From: Clostridium aceticum
GTDB lineage: Bacteria > Bacillota > Clostridia > Peptostreptococcales > Natronincolaceae
Length of the DNA stretch: 64,000 bases
Reading direction: 5' to 3'
Assembly: GCF_001042715.1 (NCBI RefSeq)
Contig: NZ_CP009687.1
Span: 2,037,418-2,101,417, forward strand
A model generated the notes under the pieces. That model saw nothing but the letters and a program-made list of their open reading frames with translations. It had not been told where the DNA came from and did not search any database. Position numbers and translations under genes: made by a program. The stretch's first letter is position 1. Each line of letters opens with the position of its first letter. Shown here in pieces: positions 47,370 through 57,086 of this stretch.

Positions 47370-47828
47370 TCATTTTACTAATTTTATAACCATTTCAACT
47401 TCTCGAATACTTTTGTTTAATATTTTAGCAGTTTCCTCAAGATTGTTGTTTTCTTTGTATACGTCAATAATATCTTTGTTTTTTTCAACAAATTTATTAT
47501 AGTTTAGGCTATGATTGAAACCCTCCTGCTGAGGATCTTCCTGAAAAGGTTCACTATGACTTTTTTCACTCTTTTCCCTACATTCAGACATACTTGCTAT
47601 ATATTTCTTTAATGTGCTTACTTCATTTGTAAGAACATGTATTTCCTCCCTCAATTTCCCTTGGCCTTCCTCCAGTAAAACCTTGAGCTTTTTTAAATCT
47701 CTTTCACTTAAAGAAAGTGAGGGAAGAACCTCTTTAGAATAAGTGTTGTTTTTTTGTCTTAATAAGATACATAAAGCTACAATAATAACAATGATACCCG
47801 TTATAATAATAATCGTATTATAATTCAT
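47370..47828 (-). CDS. SwrB-like flagellar operon protein (DUF6115 type)
   Basis: 152 residues with an N-terminal membrane helix (about 4-24, TIIIITGIIVIIVALCILL), a coiled-coil stretch (about 45-85) and a C-terminal helix-turn-helix-like segment NNNLEETAKILNKSIREVE. That architecture and the location between fliA and rpsB match B. subtilis SwrB (YlxL), which helps activate the flagellar export apparatus for swarming. Sequence similarity by eye is limited, so function is inferred. Start ATG 47828 has AAGGAG at good spacing; the 10-codon upstream extension overlaps the previous gene without one. Confidence 0.65.
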   Translation of the reverse strand: MNYNTIIIITGIIVIIVALCILLRQKNNTYSKEVLPSLSLSERDLKKLKVLLEEGQGKLREEIHVLTNEVSTLKKYIASMSECREKSEKSHSEPFQEDPQQEGFNHSLNYNKFVEKNKDIIDVYKENNNLEETAKILNKSIREVEMVIKLVK

Positions 47829-47844
47829 GATGCACTCCTTAAAT

Positions 47845-48171
47845 TCAAATAAAAACATCTAATTTCTGGCCCGTCTCTTTAGGACCTATTGTTTTATCAC
47901 TTTGCTCCGTTGCTTTTTTTAATGATTTTTTAGATGTTTTTCTTTTATCTTCCTTATTTTGTGAATGTTGTTTTTGATCCTTAGCAATTTTTTTTCCTTC
48001 TGTATGCTCACTATGTTTTACCTTATTTTTATTTTGTTCTATTTGATGTTTTTCGGTGTTTTGCAAAAAAGCATTTGTATCTTTTATTTTATTAAAGTCA
48101 TTTTGTTTTTCTTTAGATTCCATCAAGGTATTGTTGAGGGTCAAATGATAATCAATGGGTTTAATAGACAC
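47845..48171 (-). CDS. Small charged protein of the flagellar operon, unknown function
   Basis: 108 residues, extremely rich in Lys, Glu, Gln, Asn and His, without hydrophobic segments and likely disordered between two short conserved-looking ends (MSIKPIDYHLTLNNTL and GQKLDVFI). Similar short proteins with an N-terminal KPID motif and a C-terminal hydrophobic/acidic tail occur in clostridial motility operons, but no function is known to me. It lies 11 bp after the FapA gene and overlaps nothing except the discarded upstream extension of the SwrB-like gene. Confidence 0.6.
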   Translation of the reverse strand: MSIKPIDYHLTLNNTLMESKEKQNDFNKIKDTNAFLQNTEKHQIEQNKNKVKHSEHTEGKKIAKDQKQHSQNKEDKRKTSKKSLKKATEQSDKTIGPKETGQKLDVFI

Positions 48172-48182
48172 ATTCTCACCAC

Positions 48183-50045
48183 CTATTGTTCATGGGGGCC
48201 AATAGCAATTTCCCCTTCTTTTACATACAAAGTACACATAGATAATTCATCATAGATATGTCTTGCTGCGTTTAATATACTGACCCTCACACCAGGATAA
48301 ATTTTCATAGAAGCATGTACTTTTCCTCTCGATAAATCTTGTCCTCTTAGCTCAAAAGCCTTCAATTGATTAGTGATAGACTCATGTTTTTCTTTTAGAT
48401 GCTCATAGGTTTTTACTGATTTAACTAAAATTTCTTTTTTACTATCTTCCAAGGTTGAACTTTGCTCTATTTTCTTTAAGAGTGCAATTGTTTTTCTTAA
48501 GTTTGCTAGGTTTTTTTCGATTTCACTGGCTTCTAACTTCATTGTTTCATAGTTTGATTTTTCGTCTGGGTCTATACCTACTTCAATTTTCGTATTGGTT
48601 CCCATATGAGAACCTATTACCTTTGCCCTTATTTCTTCTCCAGCCCTCACTTGTCCTCCGACGATTAATCCTCGTTTTCCAATAACAGTAATATTTTTCT
48701 TTGCTATGACATCACTATGAAGTATACAATCTGACTCAATATTTGCTAAACTCTTAATCTTCGTATTTTCAATGTACTTAGCTACTAAATTCTCACACTC
48801 TAAATAAGCTTGATTACTACCTTGAATTCCTCTATTCAGAATAATACTTCCCTTTGCTATCAGTGTTGCTGCCTCTACTACACCATTTACCTGTATATCA
48901 CCATCTGCCTCAACAACAAATCCAGATTTAACATTACCTTTTACTAATACAGTCCCATTAAACTTGACATTTCCTGTAGAGTGTCCTACATCTCCTGGAA
49001 TTTCATACACTTGGCTTACCTGTAATTTTCCATCTCTTAAGAAAACCTGACCCTCAACTTGAGCGTAAATCTTTAAGCCCCCTTCATCTCCTACAACATT
49101 CTTTCCTAAAGCTATTTTAGCTGGTTTGCCTTTTTGTGGAGGTATTTCTTGTTGAAAAACATTTATACCTTGGACCCCATCAGTAGGAGGGATAATTTCT
49201 ACTAATAACTGTCCCTGTACAACGTTTGCTATTATATCTAATTTCTTAAAATCCACTGTTCCATCTTCTAGGATCTGAGGTTTATGTTGCTTATGGATAT
49301 CAACATGATATTTTACTCTACCATTTTCCCCTGCTTTAGGCTTTTTACCCTCAGCAATTAGTATTTTTTCATCATAAACACCGTGATCAATCATCGTGTG
49401 TAATTTTGTTTCATTAATGCCGTATACCACACCTTTTTCCTTAAGAGCTTCTTTAGCTTCTTCAAAACTAATCTCTTTTCCTCCATCAGCTTTGATTATG
49501 GCAACATAGGCTTGAAGTTTATCTTTAGAAATGTCTATAACAACGCTTCCATCTATCAAATGCTCTTTCTGATGGGGAGCGATTTTTACTGGCTCATCTA
49601 GGTTTTCTGCCAAACATTGATGAATACTTTCTATATTTAACTCTATAACAGACTTTTTTTCTAAATAAGCTAATATTTCTTTTGTTTTTTCTTGAAGATT
49701 TTTTCCTGTGGAACTTGTAACACTCAAGTATACTCCATCAGCGAGATAATCAATACGAAAAAAGTCTTCATCGTCGCATGTTGTTAAAGGTTTTATGGCT
49801 TGATGCTGTCCTTTTTCTATCGTTTTCTCAATATCTAACTCGTGTAAAGATTCCTCAACATTTTCTTGCTTTTCAGTAATCTTTAGTCGTATAGATTTCT
49901 TTTTTAGAATTAAAGAAGTTTTTTCTTCTAAAATTTCCACTTCTACTTCTTCTAATTTTAACTTTAGTTCTTCTAAACCTTTACTTACTACTTCTTCATA
50001 GTTTCTTCCTTCTACAATTATCTCTTTTTTTCCCACAAGCTCCAC
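48183..50045 (-). CDS. FapA/DUF342 family protein
   Basis: About 620 residues. The N-terminal Jag-N-like domain (KEIIVEGRNYEEVVSKGLEE) is followed by the DUF342 body with repeated beta-helical turns such as NVKFNGTVLVKGNVKSGFVV and DIQVNGVVEAATLIAKGSII, then a coiled-coil (about 510-570) and a small C-terminal beta segment. FapA in Vibrio influences polar localisation and flagellar assembly signalling; the clostridial version is found beside fliA. The frame starts at GTG 50045, but GTG 50036, three codons later, has a better-spaced GGGG. It is followed by three small genes of unknown role. Confidence 0.85.
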   Translation of the reverse strand: MELVGKKEIIVEGRNYEEVVSKGLEELKLKLEEVEVEILEEKTSLILKKKSIRLKITEKQENVEESLHELDIEKTIEKGQHQAIKPLTTCDDEDFFRIDYLADGVYLSVTSSTGKNLQEKTKEILAYLEKKSVIELNIESIHQCLAENLDEPVKIAPHQKEHLIDGSVVIDISKDKLQAYVAIIKADGGKEISFEEAKEALKEKGVVYGINETKLHTMIDHGVYDEKILIAEGKKPKAGENGRVKYHVDIHKQHKPQILEDGTVDFKKLDIIANVVQGQLLVEIIPPTDGVQGINVFQQEIPPQKGKPAKIALGKNVVGDEGGLKIYAQVEGQVFLRDGKLQVSQVYEIPGDVGHSTGNVKFNGTVLVKGNVKSGFVVEADGDIQVNGVVEAATLIAKGSIILNRGIQGSNQAYLECENLVAKYIENTKIKSLANIESDCILHSDVIAKKNITVIGKRGLIVGGQVRAGEEIRAKVIGSHMGTNTKIEVGIDPDEKSNYETMKLEASEIEKNLANLRKTIALLKKIEQSSTLEDSKKEILVKSVKTYEHLKEKHESITNQLKAFELRGQDLSRGKVHASMKIYPGVRVSILNAARHIYDELSMCTLYVKEGEIAIGPHEQ

Positions 50046-50070
50046 ACCCCTTTAAGATTGCCATTATAAT

Positions 50071-50793
50071 TCAAGTAATCTTCGACTTCAATCTACTTAT
50101 AGCTTTGGAATGCAATTGCGAAACTCTTGACTCAGATATCCCCAAGACTTCTCCAATTTCTTTATAGGTCACTTCGCTATAATAATATAAAGAAATTACT
50201 TGCCTTTCACGTTCTGGTAATCTATCTATATTATATTGCAATAAATCGTAGACTTCTTTGTTACAAACGACATCCTCCGGTGAAATTTCATCAGTTTTTA
50301 AATATTCTGTAACATTTCCGTTGTAAAGTTTTTCCTCTAAAGATACTATGTTAAAACTATTGATCTGTTGTAAAATCCCATATAACTCTTCTAAGGACAT
50401 ATTTAACTTTGCTGCTACCTCAGTATCTGTAGCATTTCTCCCTAGCTTGCTTTCCAAACTGCTATAAGCTTCCTCCACCAATTTAGATTTTTGTCTTATT
50501 GATCTTGGAACCCAATCTAAGTTTCTTAACTGATCAATAATTGCACCTTTGATCCGTATTTGTGCATAAGTTTGAAACTTCACCTGTTTTGTTATGTCAA
50601 ATTTTTCTATAGCATCCAATAACCCAAATATACCATAGCTTACCAGGTCATCATATTCTATGTTGGAACCATACGTAGTACATAGTCTACCAGCAATCAT
50701 CTTTACTAGTTCAATATATTTTTCAATTAAAAGGTTCTTAGCTTCTAAATCATTGTTTGCTTTGTATTTTTGCCATAGGCTATGGTATTCCAT
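50071..50793 (-). CDS. fliA: Flagellar sigma factor FliA/SigD (sigma-28)
   Basis: RNA polymerase sigma factor for late flagellar and chemotaxis genes. Region 2 has YDDLVSYGIFGLLDAIEKFD and FQTYAQIRIKGAIIDQLRNL (the -10 recognition helix). Region 3 is LDWVPRSIRQKSK. Region 4 is YYYSEVTYKEIGEVLGISESR, with its helix-turn-helix. 240 residues. AGGAGG is placed 5-8 bases before the ATG. The position after cheD and before fapA/swrB matches Bacillus sigD. An anti-sigma FlgM is not in this window. Confidence 0.95.
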   Translation of the reverse strand: MEYHSLWQKYKANNDLEAKNLLIEKYIELVKMIAGRLCTTYGSNIEYDDLVSYGIFGLLDAIEKFDITKQVKFQTYAQIRIKGAIIDQLRNLDWVPRSIRQKSKLVEEAYSSLESKLGRNATDTEVAAKLNMSLEELYGILQQINSFNIVSLEEKLYNGNVTEYLKTDEISPEDVVCNKEVYDLLQYNIDRLPERERQVISLYYYSEVTYKEIGEVLGISESRVSQLHSKAISRLKSKIT

Positions 50794-50819
50794 CGAAAAA
50801 CCTCCTGGCTTATATTCTC

Positions 50820-51305
50820 CTAAATTTCTTTTACTCCATGTCCTATTGTCTTCACTAATAGTTTTCCAGTATCTCCATAGACCTCTATGGTTCTTCCGTG
50901 ATTTCCTCCCGTATCTTCAGCTAAAAGAGGAATTCTTAATTCTTGCAGCATTTCTTTCGAAGCAATTATATTCCTATATCCGATTTTCATCACATCGCTA
51001 TTTCCTCCAAAAGAAAACATTTGAGCACCACCAGCTATTTTAGCAACAATCCTACTCTTACTGCTTCCTTCTTTTATCATTTCTTCTACTAGGATATTAA
51101 TTGCAGTATCAGCAAATTTTGCTTTGTTACTGTTATTCTTTATCTGGTTACTATTGGGCAGCATAATATGGGCTAAACCAATGGTTTGGACTTTTAAATC
51201 ATATAATGCAATTCCTACACATGAGCCCAAGCCTAGCGTAGTTAACACCTCTGGAAACTTTGTAATTTTTAAGTCTGCCATCCCAACTTTAATTGTTTTT
51301 TGCAT
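50820..51305 (-). CDS. cheD: Chemoreceptor glutamine deamidase CheD
   Basis: Deamidates receptor glutamines and activates CheC phosphatase. The cysteine protease-like dyad is Cys29 (LGLGSCVGIALYD) and His46 (GLAHIMLP); the Thr/Gly-rich segment AGGAQMF is present. 161 residues. It starts at the cheC stop, consistent with the CheC-CheD complex being made stoichiometrically. Confidence 0.95.
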   Translation of the reverse strand: MQKTIKVGMADLKITKFPEVLTTLGLGSCVGIALYDLKVQTIGLAHIMLPNSNQIKNNSNKAKFADTAINILVEEMIKEGSSKSRIVAKIAGGAQMFSFGGNSDVMKIGYRNIIASKEMLQELRIPLLAEDTGGNHGRTIEVYGDTGKLLVKTIGHGVKEI

Positions 51306-51926
51306 TTATTCATACACTCCTAGACTTTTTAATAAAGTACCAAAGGATTCTGCATTAGGTATTAAGAAAAAATTTGCTTTTACTAAGTCATTACCATCCC
51401 TTAATTTTGTCTCAATTAGCAAGACTTTATCTGTTACAAATCCAAACTGTATTGCTGGAACACTTAAAATGGCACCTGCCATATCTACGCAGAGGGAGGG
51501 TATAGAAAGTGTTAGGTTTAGGCCAGTAAGGGTAGAAAGAGACGCGATATACGAACCTGATAATATGTTACCTACCTCTTGAAGTGCTGAATAATCCATT
51601 TCGTCTAGTTCTCTTGAATAGTCTTCTCTTCCCATCAATATGCCAGTCAGTATTTTAGAAGAAACGATGTCTAGTAAAAACATAATGTTCCCATCCAAAT
51701 CTCCATGTAGATTAAAATAAATCCCTGCTACAACACTCTCTTCTCCTCCTAAAGTTGTAGCTACATCGTTGAAATCTAAAAGCTTAACATTTGGAACCTC
51801 CATATCAATTTTTTTGTCTAACATATTGGCTAATGCAGTAGCAGCATTTCCTGCACCAATATTGCCGATTTCTCTTAAAACATCTAGATGCAGATTGTTT
51901 AAATTTTCTAAATTCACCATCTTCAT
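51306..51926 (-). CDS. cheC: CheY-P phosphatase CheC
   Basis: Dephosphorylates CheY-P and binds CheD. Two active-site helices are visible, each with the E-x2-N pattern: LREIGNIGAGNAATALANML and LQEVGNILSGSYIASLSTLT. 206 residues, near Bacillus CheC (209), with two phosphatase centres as in CheC rather than FliY, which would add a C-terminal FliN domain. The ATG has GGGGGTGGA upstream; a second ATG two codons on is an equally possible start. Confidence 0.94.
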   Translation of the reverse strand: MKMVNLENLNNLHLDVLREIGNIGAGNAATALANMLDKKIDMEVPNVKLLDFNDVATTLGGEESVVAGIYFNLHGDLDGNIMFLLDIVSSKILTGILMGREDYSRELDEMDYSALQEVGNILSGSYIASLSTLTGLNLTLSIPSLCVDMAGAILSVPAIQFGFVTDKVLLIETKLRDGNDLVKANFFLIPNAESFGTLLKSLGVYE

Positions 51927-51937
51927 TCCACCCCCTT

Positions 51938-52390
51938 TTAGGCCTCCTGTACCTCTTGACTTAGTATCTTAAGCATGTCTAAGATAATAATGATTCTCCC
52001 TTCAACTTTTCCTATACCTTTAATATAATCATCTTCAAAAGCATTGACAATATTGTTGGTATTCTCAATATCTTCTTTTTCTATTGTTATCACTTCTGAA
52101 GAACTGTCCACCAATATACCTACAATCATCTCATCCAACGATAAAATAATAATCCTTGATTCTTCTGTTACAGATTTTTCCTCCATTTTAAATCTTTTTC
52201 TTAGATCAACTACAGGAATAACTTCTCCTCTTAAATTAATCACTCCTTTTACATAATAAGGAGCATTAGGCAAACGTGTAATTTCTAAAACCTTTTCAAT
52301 TGTTTCAACAAGATTAATAGCAATTCCATAGTATTCTTCATCCAGTTGAAAAACAACATACTGATTAATTGTATCTATATGATTATCCAA
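51938..52390 (-). CDS. cheW: Chemotaxis coupling protein CheW
   Basis: SH3-like adaptor connecting receptors to CheA. YVVFQLDEEYYGIAINLVE, RLPNAPYYVKGVINLRGEVI and PVVDLRKRF are canonical CheW blocks. 150 residues. It lies 14 bp after cheA and 12 bp before cheC. Confidence 0.95.
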   Translation of the reverse strand: MDNHIDTINQYVVFQLDEEYYGIAINLVETIEKVLEITRLPNAPYYVKGVINLRGEVIPVVDLRKRFKMEEKSVTEESRIIILSLDEMIVGILVDSSSEVITIEKEDIENTNNIVNAFEDDYIKGIGKVEGRIIIILDMLKILSQEVQEA

Positions 52391-52404
52391 TCGATTTCAC
52401 CTCT

Positions 52405-54435
52405 CTAAAAAAATGAATTTGTGTCTATAATCAAAGCTACAGAACCGTTACCTAATATCGTTGCTCCTGCAATCGCCTTTGTATTTGATAAGAACTTTCC
52501 TAGGGATTTGATCACAATTTCCTGTTGACCAATCAGTTCATCTACAACAATTCCCGTAACCTTATCACCTTTTTTTACAATGACAGTTGTATATTCTTCT
52601 TTTTCATCTTTTGTATTAGGAACACTTAGTAATCTAGAAAGCCTCAAAATTGGAAGGGTTGAATTTCGAAATAAAACTACTTCATTCCCTTGAACTTTTC
52701 TAATACTGTTGGCGGCAATCGTAGTAATCTCTTTGATGTTATTTAATGGTATAGCATACTTTTCTTCACCGGTAATTACTAATAAAGCCTGAATAATGGC
52801 CAATGTCAAAGGAAGTCTAATGATAAATTTACTACCTTTTCCTTTGAAAGAATCAATTTCTACTGTACCGCCTAAAGCTTCAATTTTTGTTTTAACAACA
52901 TCTAAGCCTACCCCTCTTCCTGATAAATCGGAAACTTTTTCCGCTGTGCTAAAACCAGGGGCAAATAGCAATTGGATGATTTCATTTTCGTCCATTAATT
53001 GACTCTGTTGTAGTGAAACAATATTTTTTTCGATAGCCTTAGCCTTCACTTTTTCAGTATCTATTCCTTTACCATCATCCTCTACTTCAATAACAACGCT
53101 ATTCCCATCAGGATATGCTATAAGCTTTACCGTTCCTTTTCTATCTTTATTATGGCTTAGTCTAGTTTCGATATCTTCAATGCCATGGTCAATTGAGTTT
53201 CTAATAAGATGAATTAGAGGATCTCCTATTTCATCTATAACAGTTCTATCTACTTCTGTATCTGCTCCAGTCATGATTAAAGATATCTCTTTATTCAGTT
53301 CCTTTGATAGATCTCTAACCATCCTAGGAAAGCGATTAAACACTCTTTCAATGGGCACCATCCTTACCTTCATAACTGCATCATGTAGGCTGGTGGTAAT
53401 CCTTTCTAAGTGCTCTGTAGCCTCATTCATACCATGTTTTTTTTGTGAATCATCAATATCTTCCAATCTGGTTTTTATAATAATTAGCTCACTAACTAAA
53501 TTCATTAAATTATCCAGACGATCAATATCAACCCTGACAGTTTTTCCTGTTTTAGATTTTTTGTTGGTGACATCTTCTGATTTATCAGCAGATACATTGG
53601 TTACCACTGATTGCTGCTGCTCAAAAGCATCTATCGGTTTGCTTTCCTCTTCTAATGATACAACACTATAATTCTTACTTTTTAAATCTACTAGCTCTAT
53701 CGACTCTACTTCTGATATGCTGCTGAGTTCATTATAAATATACTCATTATCATACTTTGAAATAATAACTAATTCAAAATCAAGATCAAACTTTTCATCT
53801 TCAATATCCTCTATACTAGGAGTAGATTGAATAATTTCTGCTAGTTTTTCAAGAGTATTAATGATAATATAGGCTCTTGCAGATTTCAGCATGCATTTTT
53901 TATCCAGAGATAGCCTAATTAAGTATACATTAAAGTCTTCATTGATTGCCCTGTCTATTGTATTACTTACATATTTATCTATAGTAATATCTTTTTCTAG
54001 TGATAAAGATGCTGCAACTAAGTTCTCTGCCAAATTTTCAGCATTTTCAACTTCATGATTCATTAACTGTTGTAGCTTTTTTATTAATGTATGAGAGGTA
54101 GATTCTCCTTCACTACTATTACGTTCTATTTGATTAATATACTTTTCTAGTTCATCAAAACATTCAAATAGTATATCAATTACCTTGCTATTCACATCAA
54201 TTTTTCTATTTCTTATATTATCTAAAACATTTTCCATTTCATGAGTTAGGCTTGAAATATTATTAAAGCCCATCGTACCAGACATACCTTTTAAAGTATG
54301 AGCTATCCTAAAAATTTCATTTAATAGATTAAGATCTTGTGGAGCGTTTTCCAACTTCATCAAAATCTCGTTCATACTTTGCAAGTGTTCCTTTGACTCC
54401 TCCATAAAAATGTCTAAATATTGACTCATATCCAT
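52405..54435 (-). CDS. cheA: Chemotaxis histidine kinase CheA
   Basis: Hub kinase that phosphorylates CheY and CheB. P1 HPt domain with phosphorylated His46 (IFRIAHTLKGMSGTMGF), P2 CheY-binding region (about 150-270), P3 dimerisation helices (VDIDRLDNLMNLVSELIIIK), the P4 ATP-binding domain (N box HLIRNSIDHGIED, G1 EVEDDGKGID, F box FAPGFSTAEKVSDLSGRGVG) and P5 CheW-like domain ending NGSVALIIDTNSFF. 676 residues. It follows cheB by 1 bp. Confidence 0.97.
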   Translation of the reverse strand: MDMSQYLDIFMEESKEHLQSMNEILMKLENAPQDLNLLNEIFRIAHTLKGMSGTMGFNNISSLTHEMENVLDNIRNRKIDVNSKVIDILFECFDELEKYINQIERNSSEGESTSHTLIKKLQQLMNHEVENAENLAENLVAASLSLEKDITIDKYVSNTIDRAINEDFNVYLIRLSLDKKCMLKSARAYIIINTLEKLAEIIQSTPSIEDIEDEKFDLDFELVIISKYDNEYIYNELSSISEVESIELVDLKSKNYSVVSLEEESKPIDAFEQQQSVVTNVSADKSEDVTNKKSKTGKTVRVDIDRLDNLMNLVSELIIIKTRLEDIDDSQKKHGMNEATEHLERITTSLHDAVMKVRMVPIERVFNRFPRMVRDLSKELNKEISLIMTGADTEVDRTVIDEIGDPLIHLIRNSIDHGIEDIETRLSHNKDRKGTVKLIAYPDGNSVVIEVEDDGKGIDTEKVKAKAIEKNIVSLQQSQLMDENEIIQLLFAPGFSTAEKVSDLSGRGVGLDVVKTKIEALGGTVEIDSFKGKGSKFIIRLPLTLAIIQALLVITGEEKYAIPLNNIKEITTIAANSIRKVQGNEVVLFRNSTLPILRLSRLLSVPNTKDEKEEYTTVIVKKGDKVTGIVVDELIGQQEIVIKSLGKFLSNTKAIAGATILGNGSVALIIDTNSFF

Positions 54436-54436
54436 A

Positions 54437-55522
54437 TCACGACACCCCCACCCTATTTACTATACGATCTATGATCTTTTCTAATGGAACTATTTCATCT
54501 ACTATCCCTGCCTTCACTGCACTTTTAGGCATTCCATAGATAACACAACTTTCTTCATCTTGAGCGATAATATGTGCTAATTTTTTTGACTTAAGCTCTT
54601 TTAGCCCATTTGAACCATCGGAGCCCATTCCTGTCATAATTACACCTATGATATTCATATCTTTTAAGGTGGTTTTTGCTAATGACTGAAACAATACATC
54701 CGCAGCTGGTCTATGTCCTGATACTGGTTGTTCCTGAGATAAGCTAACCAGAAGTTGACCTGTGCTGTTTTTCTTTACTTTTAAATGATGACTTCCAGGA
54801 GCAATATATACATGGGATGGAAGAATTTCTTCTTCATCTTCTGCTTCTTTTACAGTAACAGATGAAATACCATTCAGTCTGTCTGCTAAAGATTTGGTAA
54901 AGCCTGCTGGCATATGTTGAACGATTAAGAAACTTCCAGGAAAGTTTTTAGGAATTTGAGGAATAATACTTTGTAAAGCTCTTGGTCCACCAGTAGACGT
55001 CCCCATAGCTATAATGTTTTTAGTTTTTAAACTATGCATAAAATCTTTAGTTATTACTTTGGGTTTTTCTACATCAACTTTGCTAAAACACTTATGTTCG
55101 TCAACTACTTTTGCCTTATAGGCAGCTTTAATTTTTTCTATCATTTCTATTTTTAGATTTTCTCCATTGAAACTAAATAGGCTTGATGGTTTCTGGATAA
55201 AATCAACTGCCCCCAAGGCTAGTGCGTTCATAGTAGCTTCAGCACCCTGATGCGTCAAGCTGCTTAACATAACTACTGATACTGGATGTTCACGCATGAT
55301 AAGCTTCAGTGTTTCTAAACCATCCATGATTGGCATTTCTATATCCAGGGTAACTACATCTGGCCTTAGTTCTATAATGGTATCTATTGCTTGTTTACCA
55401 TTTTTAGCTACACCTATTACTTGGATTTCATGATCACTTTGCAAAACATCGGTTATAATCTTTCTCATAAAAGGTGAATCATCTACTACAACTGTCTTTA
55501 TTTTTTTTCCTATCGAAGACAT
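54437..55522 (-). CDS. cheB: Chemotaxis response regulator protein-glutamate methylesterase CheB
   Basis: Receiver domain with KTVVVDDSPFMRKI and phospho-acceptor Asp60 (VVTLDIEMPIMDG), linker, and C-terminal methylesterase with the catalytic triad regions MGTSTGGPRALQS (Ser), VQHMPAGFT (His) and MTGMGSDGSNGL (Asp). 361 residues. It removes receptor methyl esters during adaptation. No CheR is in the window. It lies 1 bp after the PilZ gene. Confidence 0.96.
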   Translation of the reverse strand: MSSIGKKIKTVVVDDSPFMRKIITDVLQSDHEIQVIGVAKNGKQAIDTIIELRPDVVTLDIEMPIMDGLETLKLIMREHPVSVVMLSSLTHQGAEATMNALALGAVDFIQKPSSLFSFNGENLKIEMIEKIKAAYKAKVVDEHKCFSKVDVEKPKVITKDFMHSLKTKNIIAMGTSTGGPRALQSIIPQIPKNFPGSFLIVQHMPAGFTKSLADRLNGISSVTVKEAEDEEEILPSHVYIAPGSHHLKVKKNSTGQLLVSLSQEQPVSGHRPAADVLFQSLAKTTLKDMNIIGVIMTGMGSDGSNGLKELKSKKLAHIIAQDEESCVIYGMPKSAVKAGIVDEIVPLEKIIDRIVNRVGVS

Positions 55523-55523
55523 A

Positions 55524-56177
55524 TTATATCAATCCTTTTTGTAAAAGTTCCCTCTGTTTTCTAAATATAAAAGAGATAATATCATTCCTTGTGCTGTCTG
55601 CTATATCAATATAACCTATAGCTAATTCATACTCATTGGTAGTAGGGTTTTTTACTGTCCTTATTATTTCACCCACTATAGTAACCGTCTGATTTTTCTC
55701 TAAATTAATAGTACACTCAACTTTTTGTTCTTCATGAAAAACTTTTTTTGAAACAACTTTTATTCCTCCACCACTGATGTCTTTAGTAAAAGCTTCTACT
55801 GCCTCTGTTTCACCGATACCTTTAATAAGTACCTTTGTTAAAATTTTCAGCCTATAATAATATCGTCTTTGTGTTTTTTCAGGAGAACTTATAGGCTTAA
55901 TAACATATATAGGCAATTGCACATCTATTTTTTGTGTTATTTCTCCTTTAAAACTATAAATACCTTTTTCATCTTGAAGAAAGAAGATCATAATTTTTTG
56001 ACCCACTTGCAAAGGATACTTCATTCCTTGTTTTATAGGACTAGAAATATATATTGCATCATCCTTCATATCGATGAGTTGACTTACTATAGGTTTTGAA
56101 ATAGCACTGTTTTCTCTGCTTCTGATAGGCTCAATTTCCAATTTGTCACCTATTTTAAGTGTCTTTGATAAATTCAT
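55524..56177 (-). CDS. PilZ-domain c-di-GMP-binding protein (YcgR/MotI-like)
   Basis: 217 residues: an N-terminal YcgR-like domain (about 1-95), then PilZ with the arginine-rich switch TQRRYYYRLK (about 103-112) and the DISGGGIKVVS motif (the D/N-x-S-x-x-G signature). These bind cyclic di-GMP. Homologues act as flagellar brakes or torque regulators. The position between flhG and cheB is typical of clostridia and suggests a motility role, inferred. It is 12 bp after flhG. Confidence 0.88.
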   Translation of the reverse strand: MNLSKTLKIGDKLEIEPIRSRENSAISKPIVSQLIDMKDDAIYISSPIKQGMKYPLQVGQKIMIFFLQDEKGIYSFKGEITQKIDVQLPIYVIKPISSPEKTQRRYYYRLKILTKVLIKGIGETEAVEAFTKDISGGGIKVVSKKVFHEEQKVECTINLEKNQTVTIVGEIIRTVKNPTTNEYELAIGYIDIADSTRNDIISFIFRKQRELLQKGLI

Positions 56178-56189
56178 TCACACATCTCC

Positions 56190-57086
56190 CTACCTGAGTA
56201 AGTTAAGTATTTTGCTAAAAAAACTATCTGACTTCAAAGTATTTTTTTCTTCTATACTATGATTCATTAGCTTCAATGCTATTGTTTCTATACCTTTACT
56301 GACTGCACTGCCAGGATACTGCAAAATAAATGGTTTTTGTAATTTAACAGCTCTGCTAACACTATAGTCATCTACGATAAAACCTAATTTTTCAATTTCT
56401 ATATCTAAAAATTTCTCTGCGGCGTTTTTTAGCTTCTCAAAAGCTACGGTGCCTTCATTTATACTTTCAACGCGATTAATAACAGCTTTAATATTTTTGT
56501 TTTTATCTTGAAGTCCTATGGTTTTTATCATAGCATAGGCATCTGTTAAAGATGTAGGTTCTGATGTAGTAACAACAATCACTTCCTCAGCAGCTAAAAC
56601 AAATGAAACTACAGACTTAGATAATCCAGCACCAGTATCAATCAGAATGATATCCGCAAAGTCATTAATTTTATTAAATTGGTGAATTAATATATTTAAG
56701 TGTTCTTCTGACAAGTCTACTAAATCCAATATTCCTGAACCGCCAGAAATAATTTTAATTCCATTAGGACCGGTATTCATAATGTCTGTAATATTCTTAT
56801 TGTTTTTTACAACATCCAGTAAAGTAAATTTAGGTATCACACCCAACATCACATCAACATTTGCTAAACCAAGATCCGCATCTATGATAGCAACCCGCTT
56901 ATTTTGCTTGGATAAAGCTATCGCTAAATTTACAGTGAAGTTTGTTTTTCCAACGCCACCTTTCCCGCTGGTTATACAAATTACTCTAGCATGCTTTTGA
57001 CTTTCTTCATTATGTTGTATCGAAGAATTGGAAATAACATTCTTTTTTTTAATTAACTCTCTTAATTTTGTGGCCTGGTCCATCAT
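56190..57086 (-). CDS. flhG: Flagellar number regulator FlhG (MinD-like ATPase, YlxH)
   Basis: ParA/MinD ATPase that controls flagellar placement with FlhF. The deviant Walker A is SGKGGVGKTNFTVNLA (41-48 core), Walker A' is DADLGLANVDVML and Walker B is ILIDTGAGL. The N-terminal DQATKLRELIKKK segment is the FlhF-activating motif. 298 residues with a C-terminal amphipathic helix (FSKILNLL) probably for membrane binding. Overlaps flhF by 4 bp. Confidence 0.95.
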   Translation of the reverse strand: MMDQATKLRELIKKKNVISNSSIQHNEESQKHARVICITSGKGGVGKTNFTVNLAIALSKQNKRVAIIDADLGLANVDVMLGVIPKFTLLDVVKNNKNITDIMNTGPNGIKIISGGSGILDLVDLSEEHLNILIHQFNKINDFADIILIDTGAGLSKSVVSFVLAAEEVIVVTTSEPTSLTDAYAMIKTIGLQDKNKNIKAVINRVESINEGTVAFEKLKNAAEKFLDIEIEKLGFIVDDYSVSRAVKLQKPFILQYPGSAVSKGIETIALKLMNHSIEEKNTLKSDSFFSKILNLLR

